A program made the position numbers and the translations under genes. 64,000 bases of DNA, taken from assembly GCA_963575745.1 (NCBI GenBank), contig CAUYUJ010016061.1, positions 566,156 to 630,155 on the forward strand, read 5' to 3'. The stretch is from Prorocentrum cordatum (taxonomy: Eukaryota > Sar > Dinophyceae > Prorocentrales > Prorocentraceae). Below are positions 1 through 11,224 of this stretch, one piece after another. The notes beneath the pieces are model-generated. The model worked only from the letters and a program-made list of their open reading frames with translations. It was not told the DNA's origin and ran no database searches. Each line of letters starts with the position of its first letter. Position 1 is the stretch's first letter.

Positions 1-65
1 AACCGCTTCGGGACGGCCGCTCAGGGGCACCAGAGACGCAGCGGGACTCCGGACATGGCTTCAAA

Positions 66-1480
66 TTGAAGCACCGGAAGGGATCAGACGGCAAGACTGT
101 CCGAATCATCTGGAGTCCTGGAGACGTCGCTGGGACAACGAAGCGGGCGTCGCTGCGCCCACTACCCCCAGTGGCGGCGCGTCGCCCAAAGAAGGTGCGC
201 GTCCCCGTGGACGTCGAGGAGGCATTCTTGCAAGGCGTGACATACGCCGAGATGCAAGAACAAAGTGCAGCACCCCGCGCCTTAACTTCCACCCTGCCAC
301 ACGGCAGCGCAGCCACGCCCAGGCAGGTGCCCGGCTACGAGAGCTACGACGAGCGGGCCCAGTACATGCACTGCGTGAAGCCCGGCACGGACTGCAAGGA
401 TGCGCCCAAGCCTTCTCCACGATGCTCGCCCAGGCCACGCGCTCGCTAGAGGGCAACGCCGAACCCTCATGGCGGGATCCAGAGCTTGAGGCCAAGCACG
501 AGACGAACGGCGCCTGCGGCACCGGCGTCTCGGAGCTAGTGCTCACGTTGTCCAGGCACGTGGACCACCTGAAGATCGGTGGACACGACGGCACGTCGAC
601 TGGCTGATGAAAGCCAGATCGAGAGCAGATTCCACCAGTTGCGGAGCGCACCAGTACCGCAGTGCCGACGGCACTTTACCGCTCGACTTGGACTAGTGCA
701 TCGACGTTCTGACGCCGATCAGACACGTCGACCTGGTCAAGGCCACGGCTGACCAGCTGGCCAGAGGTCGGCTCCCAGACCTTTTCGTCTCCCTCCTGGG
801 AGAAGAGGCCGACGCCCTGCTCACCCAATGTTGCGTTGCCACGTGCATCGTCGCCATGCAACGAGCCAAGAACAAGTTGCTTAACCGACGCGTGATGCAG
901 AAGATAAATGCACGCAGAAGATTAAAAGGCACGCAACAAATTTCCAGCCACGGAGTGCGCCAGGCGACATAACGCGAACAGCGACGGCATCAGAGGAGCC
1001 GTTTACACGCGCGCGGCACGCACCGCCGACCCAGCAACCAGGTGCACCACATGTTGGACGCAGTGAGCCGATCGCACGAGTTGGTTGGCAGATCTTCGTT
1101 CGGATCAGAGCTGCTCGCAGCACGCGGCGCAGCCGACGGGCTGCAGGCGCACCCCTTCTCGCTGCGCGAGACGGTGCACGACCCCGCCTGGGCCGAGGAG
1201 ATCAGGAGGCTGAGGGGGGGGGGGGGAGGTTGCGCGATCCCAGCTGCTCTCGTCATCGACGGCATGTCCTTTTTCATCGCCCTGCTCATGGACCTGGCGC
1301 GGCCGCTTTCCGAGAACAAAATAGCAGGCCACTTGCGGCGGTTCGCCGACCAGCTGCGCACCAGCAAATCGAGGACCCATTTTGGTGCGACGCTCGGGAC
1401 ATGCGGGCCGACCCCATGACCAAGGGTAGCATTGGCCGCTAGCTCATCCTCAGTGCGATGGCCGGCCAGATCAGCTATGA
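66..1480 (+). pseudogene. Ty1/copia-type pol relic: reverse transcriptase, connection and RNase H
   Basis: Decayed polyprotein segment read in shifting + frames. RT start: a DVEEAFLQGVTY stretch with the first catalytic Asp near 210, then a GYESYDERAQYMHCVKPG stretch. About one base is lost near 410 (KDAP then AFSTMLAQ in the next frame). The catalytic box is HVDHLKIGG near 570, where copia elements usually have xVDD, so the second Asp is His. After a stop at 605-607 the connection domain resumes (VLTPIRHVDLVKAT, LLTQCCVATCIVAMQR). RNase H follows: LDAVSRSHELVGRSSFGSEL (Asp 1057, Glu 1108), VIDGMSFF (Asp 1258), then DARDMRADPMTKGS in another frame (Asp 1410). A 13-G run at 1214-1226 falls inside RNase H and probably caused a frame change. 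No LTR, integrase or gag was found, so this is an internal fragment cut by the window edge. Family assignment is by motif order. Non-functional. Confidence 0.8.
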
Positions 1481-2090
1481 CCATGGCGCTGCCAACTCCA
1501 GCGACAAGAGTGCAAGAAGAAGAGCGCTCCGGGCTCCCAGCACAGCTCCTTCACACCCAGCAGTGATGAGGCGACTCGTGTGACTGTGCCACAAGGTCGG
1601 GCACTGTAGTTCCGGTGCGTGTTCAGCCAGCTCCGTTCGCTGGAATACAGGCCATCCTGCCCAACAGCCACGGGGTCGCCAAGCTTCACGGGCGGTCATA
1701 GTCAAGAACTGCAAGGAAGCTGAACATTCGCGTGAGTGTTGCTCTTGATGGCTGTGTCAGCTGAGCGGCAGCAGTCCCTTCCTTGCAGCGTTTGACTCGT
1801 AGTTTCATGAGCGCGGTCAGCAGAGCGCTCATCGCAGGAGTTTGAATCACGAGCGCGGTCAGCAGAGCACTCGCACACACGACGGACTCGCTTGAGCCTG
1901 ACCCGACAATAGTCATGCCTATGTTCCGTTTCTTTGCCTGCGCCCTCATTGCCATGTTCCCGCGGCCAGTTATAGTTTGGCCAAGCATCGCGCCCGCTGT
2001 TCATCGTTTTTGGACATTTCTTACATTCCGCTGGTCATTCCGCTTACGGAGAACATTTGTTTGTCCTCACACCGACTTCTCTCATTAGTA
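1481..2090. other. Non-coding interval with a 42-bp spaced direct repeat
   Basis: No coding signal recognised. GAGCGCGGTCAGCAGAGC occurs twice (1806-1830 and 1848-1872 with flanks), a short tandem duplication of about 42 bp. The first ~60 bases could belong to the 3' end of the copia relic, but no LTR pair or polypurine tract can be shown. Confidence 0.5.
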
Positions 2091-2114
2091 TTATCCTCTT
2101 CTTCCTCCTCTTCC

Positions 2115-3235
2115 TCCTCCTTGCCCACCTGGCCCTCAAACCTGCGAAGTGCGTGCTGACTCCCGTCTCTGACCAGTGCACTCCGAGCCTGAGAAACCAT
2201 ATCCACAAGTTCCTGAACATGTTTATCCATGAGTGGTCCGCTTGTCGCATCGAGCCGAAACTGTTTTACCTTGGGATGTGGATTGGCCCTGCCACGGAGT
2301 TGATCGATTCCTGGATTTTTCCCCGTCAGAAGTATCGTGCGCGAGCTGCTGCGACCAGCGCCGGCATCATTGTTGCATCCTCTTCGGCAATGATGTACAA
2401 TATTCGTGCGATAGCCCGTAATCAGCTATGTGATGCAGTTTTTGCCGTTGCCGAATGAGCTGTAAGATGCCGAAAAACGGGCGTTGGCCCAGGCGTTCCG
2501 CCATCCTGTTGGATCTTTCGAGCTCGTGAGGCGTGTCTGCATGAGTGGAATGCTTCCCGTGTATGTCCATTGGAAGTGTTGAGTACCGCCTCGCTTGATC
2601 GAACGGCTCTCTCCACATTACTTGAATATGCCAGTGTGTATCGATGGCTTGTGCGGATGACAGACACGCCCATGTCCGAGGAGCTAGACGAGTGCCGACT
2701 GTCCGTTGTGCCCAATGGGAAGAGAGATATATCTGACGCATTGGAGGTGCCGTGCCTTCGTCGAGTATTTGAATGACGCCGAGCACGGTGCTGGTTCGGA
2801 GATGCATGTTGCTGCTGCCCGTGCGTGCCGTGAAAATCATGTGAAGCTGCAGAGAGCGGCGAAGATTGCGTGTATCTCGTGTTGGCCGCGGAGTTGTTTG
2901 CCCGAGCTGTACAGATCCCGCCTGAAGAAATGATGGCCCGAACGGGCTGAGGAGATCGAGGTCATTGATTGGCCCAGCATCCAGACCGTGCTGAAATCTG
3001 TCCCTCCTTATTTGGCGTGGTCCTGGCACCGTACCTTGAGCGGAGCATGTTTGACGTCGCATCGGATCCTAATTGAGCGCGGCCGTACAGATTGTATCTT
3101 CGGATCTGAAAATGAGCCCGACCGCCAGCTTCACTATGCAAGCTGCCCTCGTTTGGCGTGGTCGATTTCGACTGTGCTGCGATACAGATGGCTTGATTAT
3201 GATCCTTTGGCTCGCTGGGGGGTCTCAATTTTCGG
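2115..3235 (+). pseudogene. LINE relic: RT C-terminal part plus zinc-finger-like domain
   Basis: The 5' part (about 2130-2430) reads KPAKCVLTP, then LFYLGMWIGP, KYRARAAAT and MMYNIRAIARNQL. This is the order seen just after the RT palm in LINEs with RNase H that I recall from dinoflagellates. Near 2427 the frame shifts and continues as YVMQFLPLPNEL, a stop at 2463, then DAEKRALAQAFRHP, with further stops (2580 and others). The 3' part carries a Cys/His finger: CIFGSENE at 3093 and HYASCPRL at 3132, compatible with the zf-RVT-type module of LINEs. The RT palm with its FADD box is missing, so the copy is 5'-truncated or destroyed upstream. It stops where family K copy 1 begins. Family assignment rests on motif order; the decayed state is certain. 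Confidence 0.68.
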
Positions 3236-3441
3236 GGGAGCGTAAGACCCGGGTTTGCCAGGACTCGGGTTCGCCATCGTTTTTTGACGACCGCGATTCG
3301 GATTTTGACGAGGAGGAGTTTTGTGGGATGTCTGCAGCGGGAGGCCTCGTCAAAATGCAGGCTCGGCCTCGTCATTTTTTTGACGACCTCGTCGGGGATT
3401 TCCGAGTCCCCCGTACCCAGGTCTTACGTCTCCCCGAAATT
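3229..3441. mobile_element. Family K copy 1: ~210-bp TIR element (MITE-like)
   Basis: Both ends carry the same sequence in inverted orientation: TTTCGGGGGAGCGTAAGACC at the left and its near reverse complement at the right (CCCAGGTCTTACGTCTCCCC), about 25 bp with few mismatches. Inside are repeated TTTTTTGACGAC and TTTTGACGAGG motifs and the core GGATGTCTGCAGCGGGAG. A second copy lies at 48967-49177 with the same core and length. No coding capacity; probably non-autonomous. Confidence 0.8.
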
Positions 3442-3656
3442 TGCACCGTCTCGACATTGAAGGAGGTTTTCATTGCATGCCGTGTGTATCGTTCGTTGCG
3501 TCATCTCCACTGGGCCTCCCTCCTGAGCCCTGCCGTGACTTTGGGACGCAGCAGCCGCCGCGCGGCGGGAGCCGCACATCACCGCGCCCAGCGCCTCACC
3601 GCAGGCGGGCAGCGCGGGGTAGGGCGGGACGTCGTCGTCGTCGTCGTGGTACGCTT

Positions 3657-3835
3657 GCTTCCTCCTCTTCCTCCTCCTCCTCCTCCTCCTCCTCCTCCTC
3701 CTCCTCCTCCTCCTCCTCCTCCTCCTCCTCCTCCTCCTCCCCTCCTCATCCTCATCCTCCTCCTCCTCCTCCTCCTCGTCCTCCTCATCCTCCCCTGCCC
3801 TCTCCTCCTACTCCCTGATCCTCCTCGTCCTGTCC
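3657..3835. repeat. TCC trinucleotide microsatellite
   Basis: Long nearly pure TCC run (purest at about 3665-3740), grading into TCC/ATCC. Open frames across it are poly-Pro, poly-Ser or poly-Leu and are not genes. Confidence 0.97.
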
Positions 3836-4017
3836 CGTTTTCCCCCTTCGTCCTCACTCTTCACCGTTTCCTTTCCAGCCCCGGCCAGGCAGCCTTCCGG
3901 GCTGAGCGAACCTTGCAGGAGGCCGACGAGAAGATCGCGGGGCTCGGCATCGACTTGGACGCCGCCGCGGCGGCATCGGCAGAGGCAGCCGCTTTTGCGT
4001 TGCACGCGTTTTGTTTG

Positions 4018-4345
4018 TCCCTCTCCTCCCTCCTCGCCCTCCTCCTCCCCCTCCTCCTCCTCATCACCATCACCATCACCATCATCAGCAGCATCAGCTT
4101 CATCAGCATCATCATCATCAGCAGCAGCATCATCATTTACAGCATCACCATCATCCTCCTCATCCTCCTCATCCTCCTCCCTCATCCTCCTCCTCTTCTT
4201 CTTATTATTATTGTTATTATTCTTGTTCTTATTATTCTTCTTTGTCGTCCCCTTTCCGCCGCCTACTCATAATCCTCCTGCTCCTCCTCCTCATCCCCTC
4301 CTCTTCCTCATCCTCCTCCTCATCCTCATCCTCCTTCATTTTTCC
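4018..4345. repeat. Compound TCC/ATC/TTA microsatellite
   Basis: TCC units, then CATCAC and CAGCATCAT units, then TTCTTATTATT and TCC again. It forms the 5' border of family A copy 1. The interval 3836-4017 before it has no recognised feature. Confidence 0.93.
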
Positions 4346-4997
4346 TTATAACTAACTTCTCCCTCTCGCACCCCGAGGCAATTGTAGGGCGTGCCAGGCG
4401 TTTCGCCTGAGACTTCCTCACCAGTTATTTCTCTGAAGCTTGAAATTGGCAACAGTTTCACACATGGAGGGCGTGTCGTTTTCAAAATGTGGCTCCATTC
4501 TAAAAACTTGCCAGAGCTTCACAGATTGAGGATAACCCGTTTTCAAATGTGGATCTCGCCTTAGGGCCGCGCATAATCGTCTTAAACATGTGCAAGAGCA
4601 TCACGGATTGAGGAAAACCCGTTTTCAAAATGTGGTTCTCGCCTTAGCGCCGCGCAGATTCGGTTTAACAGATTGCAAGAGTTTCAAAGATTGAGGGCGG
4701 TTCCAAAATGTGGTTCTCGCCTTAGCGCCGCGCACATTCGTTCATAACATTTGCAAGAGTTTCACGGGTTCCCACGATCAACATACCAGAAATTATGTGT
4801 TGGAAGGGTTCAGGACTCTGCGGGTGCAACAGTTTCGGTGATTGAAGGTGTTGCATGCTTCCGTGTCTTCAGACGGTCGTCTTCCAACGAGGCAGATCCC
4901 TCAATGGAAATGGACAGTTGTAGGGGTTTATGAAGACGGAGCTTGGAGGAACGGTGTATTCCAACATCGTTGGTGGCTCGTGGGTTTACATTGGTCC
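4346..4997 (+). repeat. Family A copy 1: ~650-bp dispersed repeat bracketed by TCC arrays
   Basis: Non-coding, with two kinds of internal subrepeat. The first half has about four ~80-bp units built on TTCAAAATGTGGTTCTCGCC and TTAGCGCCGCGC. The second half has units around GTGCAACAGTTTCGGTGATT. It ends in GGGTTTACATTGGTCC and runs straight into TCC repeats. Copies 2 (16226-16892) and 3 (37097-37706) have the same order, orientation, length and TCC borders. Confidence 0.9.
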
Positions 4998-5098
4998 TCT
5001 TCCTCCTCCTCCTCCCCCTCCTCATCCTCCTCTTCCTTCTCCTCCTTCTCCTCCTCATACTCCTTCTCCTCCTCCTACTCCTCCTCGCTCGCTCGCTC
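4998..5098. repeat. TCC microsatellite with CTCG tail
   Basis: TCC/TTCTCC units directly abutting the 3' end of family A copy 1, ending in a short run of CTCG repeats. Confidence 0.93.
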
Positions 5099-5856
5099 GC
5101 TCCCTAAAGGCTTGGGTTCGTGGCCTACACTCTAGGATGGGGTGAGAAATAGCGGGACTGGGAAAGAGTCCTCGCCCATGCCCGTCTCGAACACCGTGAC
5201 GTGCAGAAGTCGGGGGAGGGGAGGGGAGGGGAACCACGGCAGCGTAGCCGCAGGCACCCCGAGTTGTGGGCACAGCATCTGGAGGGCCAGACCTCCAGGA
5301 AGGCGGGCCATCACGATATGGGCAGCACCATAACGCAAGGGCACTCAGTCTTGCCGGCATCGATTGGGGCCCACATAGTCGCGCATCATATGGAGTCCGG
5401 CATCGTACGGATCAAGAAGAGTAAAATAGCAGTGGAGATCAGGGGGGATGTCGGTGGCAGGGTCGGCGTGATCAGCACGCGCGTGTTCGTGCCTGTGCCA
5501 CGCCTCAGACACAACCGCCCCCACAAGCAAGGCACACAGAGGCGACGGGCACTGCTTGGCGCCCGTGGTGTGCCACCCTCCCTGCTCGCTTCGTCCGCGC
5601 AACGTGTGGTGCGCATGGCTGCGGTCACACCGTCCACGCGTGCGCATGCAATCAAGAGCAAGCTCCAAGGCTGGGGCATGGACACCGCACAAGCACGTGG
5701 GGTTCAGAGCCACTCCTCCGAACATGCACTATCAATAATGCTTAGGCATACTTGTGGCTGAGTGGCAAGCATCTTGACCTCTGGCAACCTCCACGGGCTC
5801 GGCACCTCAGGCACCGCCTCAGATATCGCTGGGTGTTCCATGATAGCCGTAACCCC
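5099..5856. other. Unassigned GC-rich interval
   Basis: Open frames exist on both strands (for example 5201-5761 on +), but none has a recognisable motif or a coding-like start context. A GGGGA minisatellite-like run lies near 5212-5233. Confidence 0.5.
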
Positions 5857-6119
5857 GTGCTCTCCTCCTCCTCCTCCTCCTCCTCCTCCCTCCTCCTCCT
5901 CCTCCTCCTCCTCCCCCTCTTCCTCCTTATCCTCCCCCTCCTTTTCCTCCTCTTCAACCTCCTCCTCGCCCTCCTCCTCCCCTTCTTCCTCCTCCTCCTC
6001 CTCCTCCTTCTCCTTATCATTTTCCTCATCCTCCTCCTTCTCGTCATCCTGGTCTTCCTCCCCATCCTCATCCTCATCCGCATGGTCATCAACATCAGCA
6101 GCATCATCCTGATCATCAT

Positions 6120-6150
<31 letters not shown>

Positions 6151-6844
6151 AGCATCATCATCGTCAGCATCAACAGCAGCAGCATCATAATCATGATCAG
6201 CATCATCATCACCACCACCACCACCACCACCTTCTGCAGCATCATTATCATAAGCATCGCACGCACCATCATCATTATCAGCATCATCACCAGTGTCAGC
6301 AGAATCATCATCATCAGTATCTCCATCGTCATAAGCATCATCAGCATCATCATCAAAATCATCATCTGCGTCGTCAGCATCATCATGAACATCATCATCA
6401 TCATCATCAGCATCATCAGCATCATCACCAACACTATCATCTTCAGCAACAGCATCATGTTCAGCATCATCATCGTCAGCAGCACCTGCATCAGCATCAC
6501 CATCATCATCGTCATCGACATTGTCATCGTCATCGTCGGTTTCATCGCCATCATCATCATCAGCAGCATCAGCATAATCAGCATCGTCAGTATCGTCGGT
6601 GCTATCATCATGAGTCTCATCACCATCAGCATCATCTCCATTGCTATCATCGTCATCAGCAGCAGCATCATCATCGTCAGCATCACCATCGCCATCACCA
6701 TCGGCATCAGCATCATCATCATCATCATCACCACCATCATCAGCATCAGCCTCAGCAGCAGCACCATCATCACATTCATTAGCATCAGCATACGCGTAAT
6801 CATCGTCAGTACCATCACCATCATCAACATCAGCAGCATCATCA

Positions 6845-6882
<38 letters not shown>

Positions 6883-6915
6883 CGTCATCATCGTCCTCGT
6901 CAGTTTCATCACCAT
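5857..6915. repeat. Compound TCC then ATC/CAG/TCG trinucleotide array of about 1 kb
   Basis: TCC to about 6060, then over 800 bp of interrupted ATC with CAG, ACC and TCG units. The complementary frame gives a 407-codon Asp/Ala run (5704-6927) and the + frame gives Ile/Ser runs; both are repeat translations. It is among the longest STR tracts in the window. Confidence 0.96.
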
Positions 6916-7605
6916 GCGCATCGCCAACTTCGATCTTTACGATTACTGAGAACGGCGACCAGCCAGAGCCGGCAGCCGCACGTTTCGCGCCGCGGTTGGC
7001 AGCAGCATGGATGATGTTGCCGAGGGCACTCAGCATTGTCATCGCCATGACCTTTCCGGGGCGGTCTTCCTGGCTACGGGAGGCGAGGACGCGTCTCTCT
7101 TTCTCACAGCGGCGTCACCATCGCGGTGCAGCAGACCTGGCGCTCGGACACCCCAACGGGGAACCGCCAGGGTGTGTGGTATTGGCTCGTTCGCGCCAAG
7201 GGGACCTCTCACGTCGACTTGCCGCTCGGCCTGGCCCGGTCGACGGATCTCCTTCCAAGGCCCCATGGCCACCGCGATGTGGCAGGCATGGCACTTGGGC
7301 GTCCGAAGGGGCGGCCGGGGGAGGCCCACTCATACACAGACTCCCTTACAGTCAGACCAGCTCGTACTGAGCCGCTCAGGCTCGCTCGTACTCGCACCAT
7401 CATAGAAGGGGAAATTCGCCACGAAGCCACAAAAAGTGACGTCATGAGAGGCCGTCCGCTTCGAATGTTGCTGCTTCCATGGGCAAGCAGCGCGGCTGCA
7501 AGACAGCTTACATTGTGCCCCGATCTCCGCAGGATTAGGCCCATGCGGCTTAAGGAGGGCTGGTTATTGCGAAGGCCTTGCGGCCAGTGCCGCCGACCCT
7601 GAACG
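6916..7605. other. Unassigned GC-rich interval
   Basis: Several overlapping open frames on + (6996-7370, 7007-7405, 7126-7602) and none recognisable. No repeat structure was noticed beyond the STR borders. Confidence 0.5.
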
Positions 7606-7612
7606 GAGACGA

Positions 7613-7658
<46 letters not shown>

Positions 7659-7692
7659 AACGGCGGCGGCGGCAACGACGACGACGCTAACG
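7606..7692. repeat. GAC/ACG trinucleotide microsatellite
   Basis: Near-pure GAC run with a short GGC-rich interruption at about 7660-7675. It translates as poly-Asp on +. Confidence 0.96.
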
Positions 7693-8480
7693 TGAGCCAG
7701 GGATGGTTCTTGGGGTCTCTTCGGAAGTCTCTCGGGGGCCTCTGGGGAGAAATTGTTGGGCCTCTTGGGAGCCGGCCTCTTCGGGATTCCTGAGGACCTC
7801 TGGTGGGCCTCTTGGGGCTTCTGGGGGACCTCTGGGGGAGCCTCTTAGGGCCGAGGGCTCGAAATGTCCGCTCGGGTCCCCCGTCTGGGCACGCTATTGG
7901 AGCCGTCTTGGGGGCAGCGGGGGCCGTCTTGGAAGCGTTTTAGGCTGTCTTGGGGTCCTCTTGGGCTGTTATGGGCATTATTGGAGGCCTCTTGGGCCGT
8001 CTTGGGGAGATCTTGGGGGCCTCTGGCGCCGTTTTGGAGCGGCGGAAGTGGAAAAGGCGAGAACGCACAAATCTTTTTCTTCAACAACAAAAAAGAACAC
8101 AGCGAAGAATCAATGATTTTGGCCTCTTGTGGCCCTTTCGGTAGTGTTCTTGGAGGCGTCTTGGGGCGTCCTGGAGGCCTCCTGGGCAGTCTGGAGGGCG
8201 TGAAGGCGTTTTGGACCGATCGTTTGGCGATTAGGGGCCCTCTTGGACCGTCTCGGCGACTCTTGGGGCACTCTTGGCCTGTCTTGGTACTCTCTGAGGC
8301 CCCAGGGCCCCCCGGGGGGGAAAGCGTATCTCGGTGGCGACCCCCCCCGGGAGAGATAAGGTTCTGCTGCTGCCAGATGGGCTTTTGTGCGGCCCGGTGG
8401 GCTTTAGTACGGCCAAGGATTCTCCGCAGTATACGAATCCTCGAGAACGGTGAAGCGGGGCAGGTCTTCGGTCCTTCGGA
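7693..8480. repeat. Degenerate CTCTTGGGG-type repeats
   Basis: Imperfect iteration of CTCTTGGGG and GCCGTCTTGG words with no fixed period, interrupted at about 8035-8130 by an A-rich block (AAAAGGCGAGAA, AACAACAAAAAAGAACACAG). A similar A-rich block follows the same type of repeat near 10200 and at 22555-22600, so block and repeat seem to travel together. Confidence 0.75.
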
Positions 8481-9440
8481 GAGCCTCTGAAGCCCCTTAG
8501 GGCCTCTGAAGAGTCTCCTGGGGCCTCTGAAAAGCCTCCTGGGGCCACTGAAGAGCCTCCTGGGGCCTCTGAAGAGCTTCTCGGGCCTCTGACGAGCCTC
8601 CTGGGGCTTCTGAAAACTTCCAGGGGGCCTCTGAAGAGCCTCCTCTTGGGGCCTCTGAAGAGCCACCTGGGGCATTTGAAGAGCGTCTTGAGACCTCTGA
8701 AAAGAGCTTCGTGAGGCCCCTCTGAAGAGTTTCTTGGGTCCTGGGGCCTCTGAAGAGGCTCCAGGGATCCCTTGAAGAGCGCCTTGGGACCTCTGAAGAG
8801 CTTCTTGGTCCCCCTGAAGAGCCTCGTGGGCCCCTCTGAAGAGCCCCCCGGGGCCTCTGAAGAGCTCTCTGGGGCATCTGCCCTGGGGCCTCTGAAGAGC
8901 CTCCTGTGCCCCTTCTGAAGAGCGTCTGGAGGCCACTGACGAGCCTCGTGGGGCCCCCTCTGAAAAGGTTTCTTGGACACCTCTGCAGAGCCTCTTGGGC
9001 CCCTCTGAAGAGCTTCCTGGGTCCTGGGGCTTCTGGAGAGCCTCGTGGGGCCCCCATGAAGAGCTTCTTGGTCCCCCTGAAGAGCTTCATGGGGCCCCTC
9101 TGAAGAGCCTCCCGGGGCCTCTGAAGAGCTTCCTGGGGCCTTTGGAGAGCTTCCTCTTGGGGCCTCTGAAGAGCCTCTAGGCCCCCTGGATGGTTTTTGA
9201 TACCTCTGACGGACCTTTTGGGCCCCTTTACAGAGCTTCCTGGGGCCTCTGAAGAGCTTCGTGGGGCCCCCTGAAGAGCTTCCTGGGGCCTCTGAAGAGC
9301 TTCTTGGTCCCCGTGAAGAGCCTCGTGGGCCCCTCTGCAGAGCCTCTCGGCACCCCTGAAGAGCCTTTCGGCCCCCCTGATGAGAATTCTGGGGCCCCTG
9401 AATGGCCTCCTAAGCCCCCCGACGAGTTTGTTGGGCCGGC
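8481..9440. repeat. 21-bp minisatellite (about 40 imperfect units)
   Basis: Consensus CCTCTGAAGAGCCTCCTGGGG, 21 bp, with units of 21-24 bp. The seven-codon period keeps frames open, giving PLKSLLG repeats on + and long Arg/Gln/Leu frames on -. These frames are repeat artefacts, not coiled-coil genes. Confidence 0.9.
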
Positions 9441-9448
9441 GTGCACAC

Positions 9449-9905
9449 GGCTGGGCGTCTGAACACGGAATTGTGGTTTGACGTTCCTCCCTTGGGGAGA
9501 TGGGGTTCCGCGTACGGGGCTGGGTGCCTGTAGGCAGAACTTTGGCCCCACGTGTGCCCCCCGAGGGGAGATGCGGCTCCGCGCAGGGGGCTGGGTGCCT
9601 ATAGACGGAGCCGTGGTTTTGCGTGTCTCCCTCGGGATATGGGCCTCCGCGCGCGGGGATGGAAGCTTGTGGGCGGCAGCGTGGTCTGGCGTGCATCCTT
9701 CGGGAGAGGGAGACGCGGGGCCGCGTGTAGGGCTGGGCGCCCGTAGACAGAACCGTGGCTTGGCGTGCCCCGCTCGGGGAACGGGGTTCTGCGCTCAGGG
9801 CTGGGTGTCTGTAGACAGCCCCCTCGCCTGGCGTGTCGCTCGGGATACGAGGCTCCGCGCACAGGGTTGCGTGTCTGTAAACGGGCCCCAGGCTTGACGT
9901 TGTTT
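9449..9905. repeat. ~70-bp tandem repeat, about 6.5 units
   Basis: GGCTGGGTGCCTGTAGACAG-type starts at about 9449, 9518, 9589, 9659, 9731, 9799 and 9865. Each unit also contains a GGCGTG and a CTCGGG(G)A segment. It follows the 21-bp minisatellite directly. Confidence 0.88.
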
Positions 9906-10439
9906 GTTATTGTGATAGGCGCTACTCTATCCCCAACGGGCCATCCAGAAGCGATGCCCATGACAGTTATCTGGAGGAGGGGCGTCGGTCAGCACATGGT
10001 GGAGCACGGATGCCAGCAATGATGAAGATACACACATCGGGAAGTCTCTTGCGGCCATCTTGGCAGCCATCGTTCTAGAAGATAAAGGCCGAATGCGTAC
10101 CCCATTGGGGCAAACTCTGGGCAACATGTGGGCCCTCTTCGGCCCATCTTGGGTCTCTCGTGGGCCATAGTTGGGCCATGTTGGGACCCCCGAGGCTCAC
10201 AGGAAGCGAAAAGGCGAGAGAAGGTAAACAGCACTTCTGCTTTTGATGGGTCGGGGGGCGATGCTCGCCTCTTGGGGGGGGGTCCTGCTGGGGCTCCTGG
10301 CGCTCATGGTGCGGGCTTGCGGCCCCTGTTGGGGTTGCTCGGAGGGTTGTCGGAAGTTGTGTGCAACAATGTGTTGTTATATTGAGTCATAGTGGATCCA
10401 ATCGTTGGACATCGGAGGCCCTTTTCGAGCCATCTTGGA
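9906..10439. other. Unassigned interval with a few CTCTTGGG-type words
   Basis: No coding signal. Positions 10125-10190 contain GGGCCATCTTGGG-type words like those of 7693-8480. Positions 10195-10250 contain the AAAAGGCGAGAG block also found at 8055. Confidence 0.5.
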
Positions 10440-10895
10440 CGCTCTGCTCTAGCCCCCGCCCCAAGACGGCCCGAGAGGCCCCCAGCAGGGCCCCGAGACG
10501 GTCCAAGAGGGCCCCAAACGGCCCAAGTGGCGCCCGAGATCGCCCAAGAGGGCCCCACGATGACCCCAAGAGGGGCGCAAGAGGGGGAACGCGAATCGAC
10601 AATTCGAGCCTTCCGCCCCAGGAGGCCCCCTGGAGGCCCCAAGAGAGCCCCAGAGGCCCCCTAGAGGCCCCTCGAGGCCCCCAAGAGGCCCAAAAAGAGG
10701 CCCCCAAACGGCCCCCAAGAGGCTTCCAAAATTGCCTCCAAGAGGTCCCCGAGAGGCCTCCTTCCAAGAGGCCTTAAGCCACAACCCAGGCACTGTGGCG
10801 GGGTGGGCCGAAGGCCACTTGAGACGGTCCAAGACGCCCAAGACGGCCTCCAGACGGCCCAAGAGGCCCCAAGATACCCTAGAGGCGGTATCTTT
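10440..10895. repeat. Degenerate CCAAGAGGCC-type repeats (complement orientation)
   Basis: Irregular CCCCAAGAGG and AAGACGGCCC words, the reverse complement of the 7693-8480 repeat type. Frames through it are not gene-like. Confidence 0.75.
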
Positions 10896-10984
10896 GGAAT
10901 GCAATCACGAGGAGGAAGGCAGGAGGCTGCGGTTGAAAATACTTTCCGCGGCCGGTTTTGAAATATTTTGAGTACTTCGAGGGA

Positions 10985-11221
10985 CAGTTTGCATCTTAGC
11001 GGAATGGTGGTCGTTGGCGCCACGATGTGGTCCAGGCATGGCTGGGCGGAGGTTGTGTGTCCGTTGGCGACTTGCCTCTTGCCTTCCCTGAGCATGTTTC
11101 ATTTTGATTGCTGCGCACAGCAGTGGGCATCTTAGAATAATGGTGGCCGTTGGCGCCACGATGTGGTTCACGCATGGCCGGGCGGGGGCTGTCCCGCCGT
11201 TAGCGACCATCACTTTGCATG
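10985..11221. repeat. Spaced direct duplication, ~100 bp, offset 136 bp
   Basis: GCATCTTAG, then GGAATGGTGG, then CGTTGGCGCCACGATGTGG at 10991-11050 recurs at 11127-11165 with its flank (GGCATGGC, then CGTTGGCGAC or CGTTAGCGAC). The two copies differ at scattered positions. Confidence 0.85.
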
Positions 11222-11224
11222 CTC

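Noticed and set aside
5704-6927. 407-codon acidic (poly-Asp/Ala) frame on the minus strand
   Set aside because: It is the complement of an ATC/TCC microsatellite; every frame of such an array lacking stops stays open.
8497-9696. 399-codon repeat protein on the minus strand (heptad-like ALQRPQE)
   Set aside because: The seven-residue period simply mirrors the 21-bp minisatellite; unit length and frame vary without compensation.
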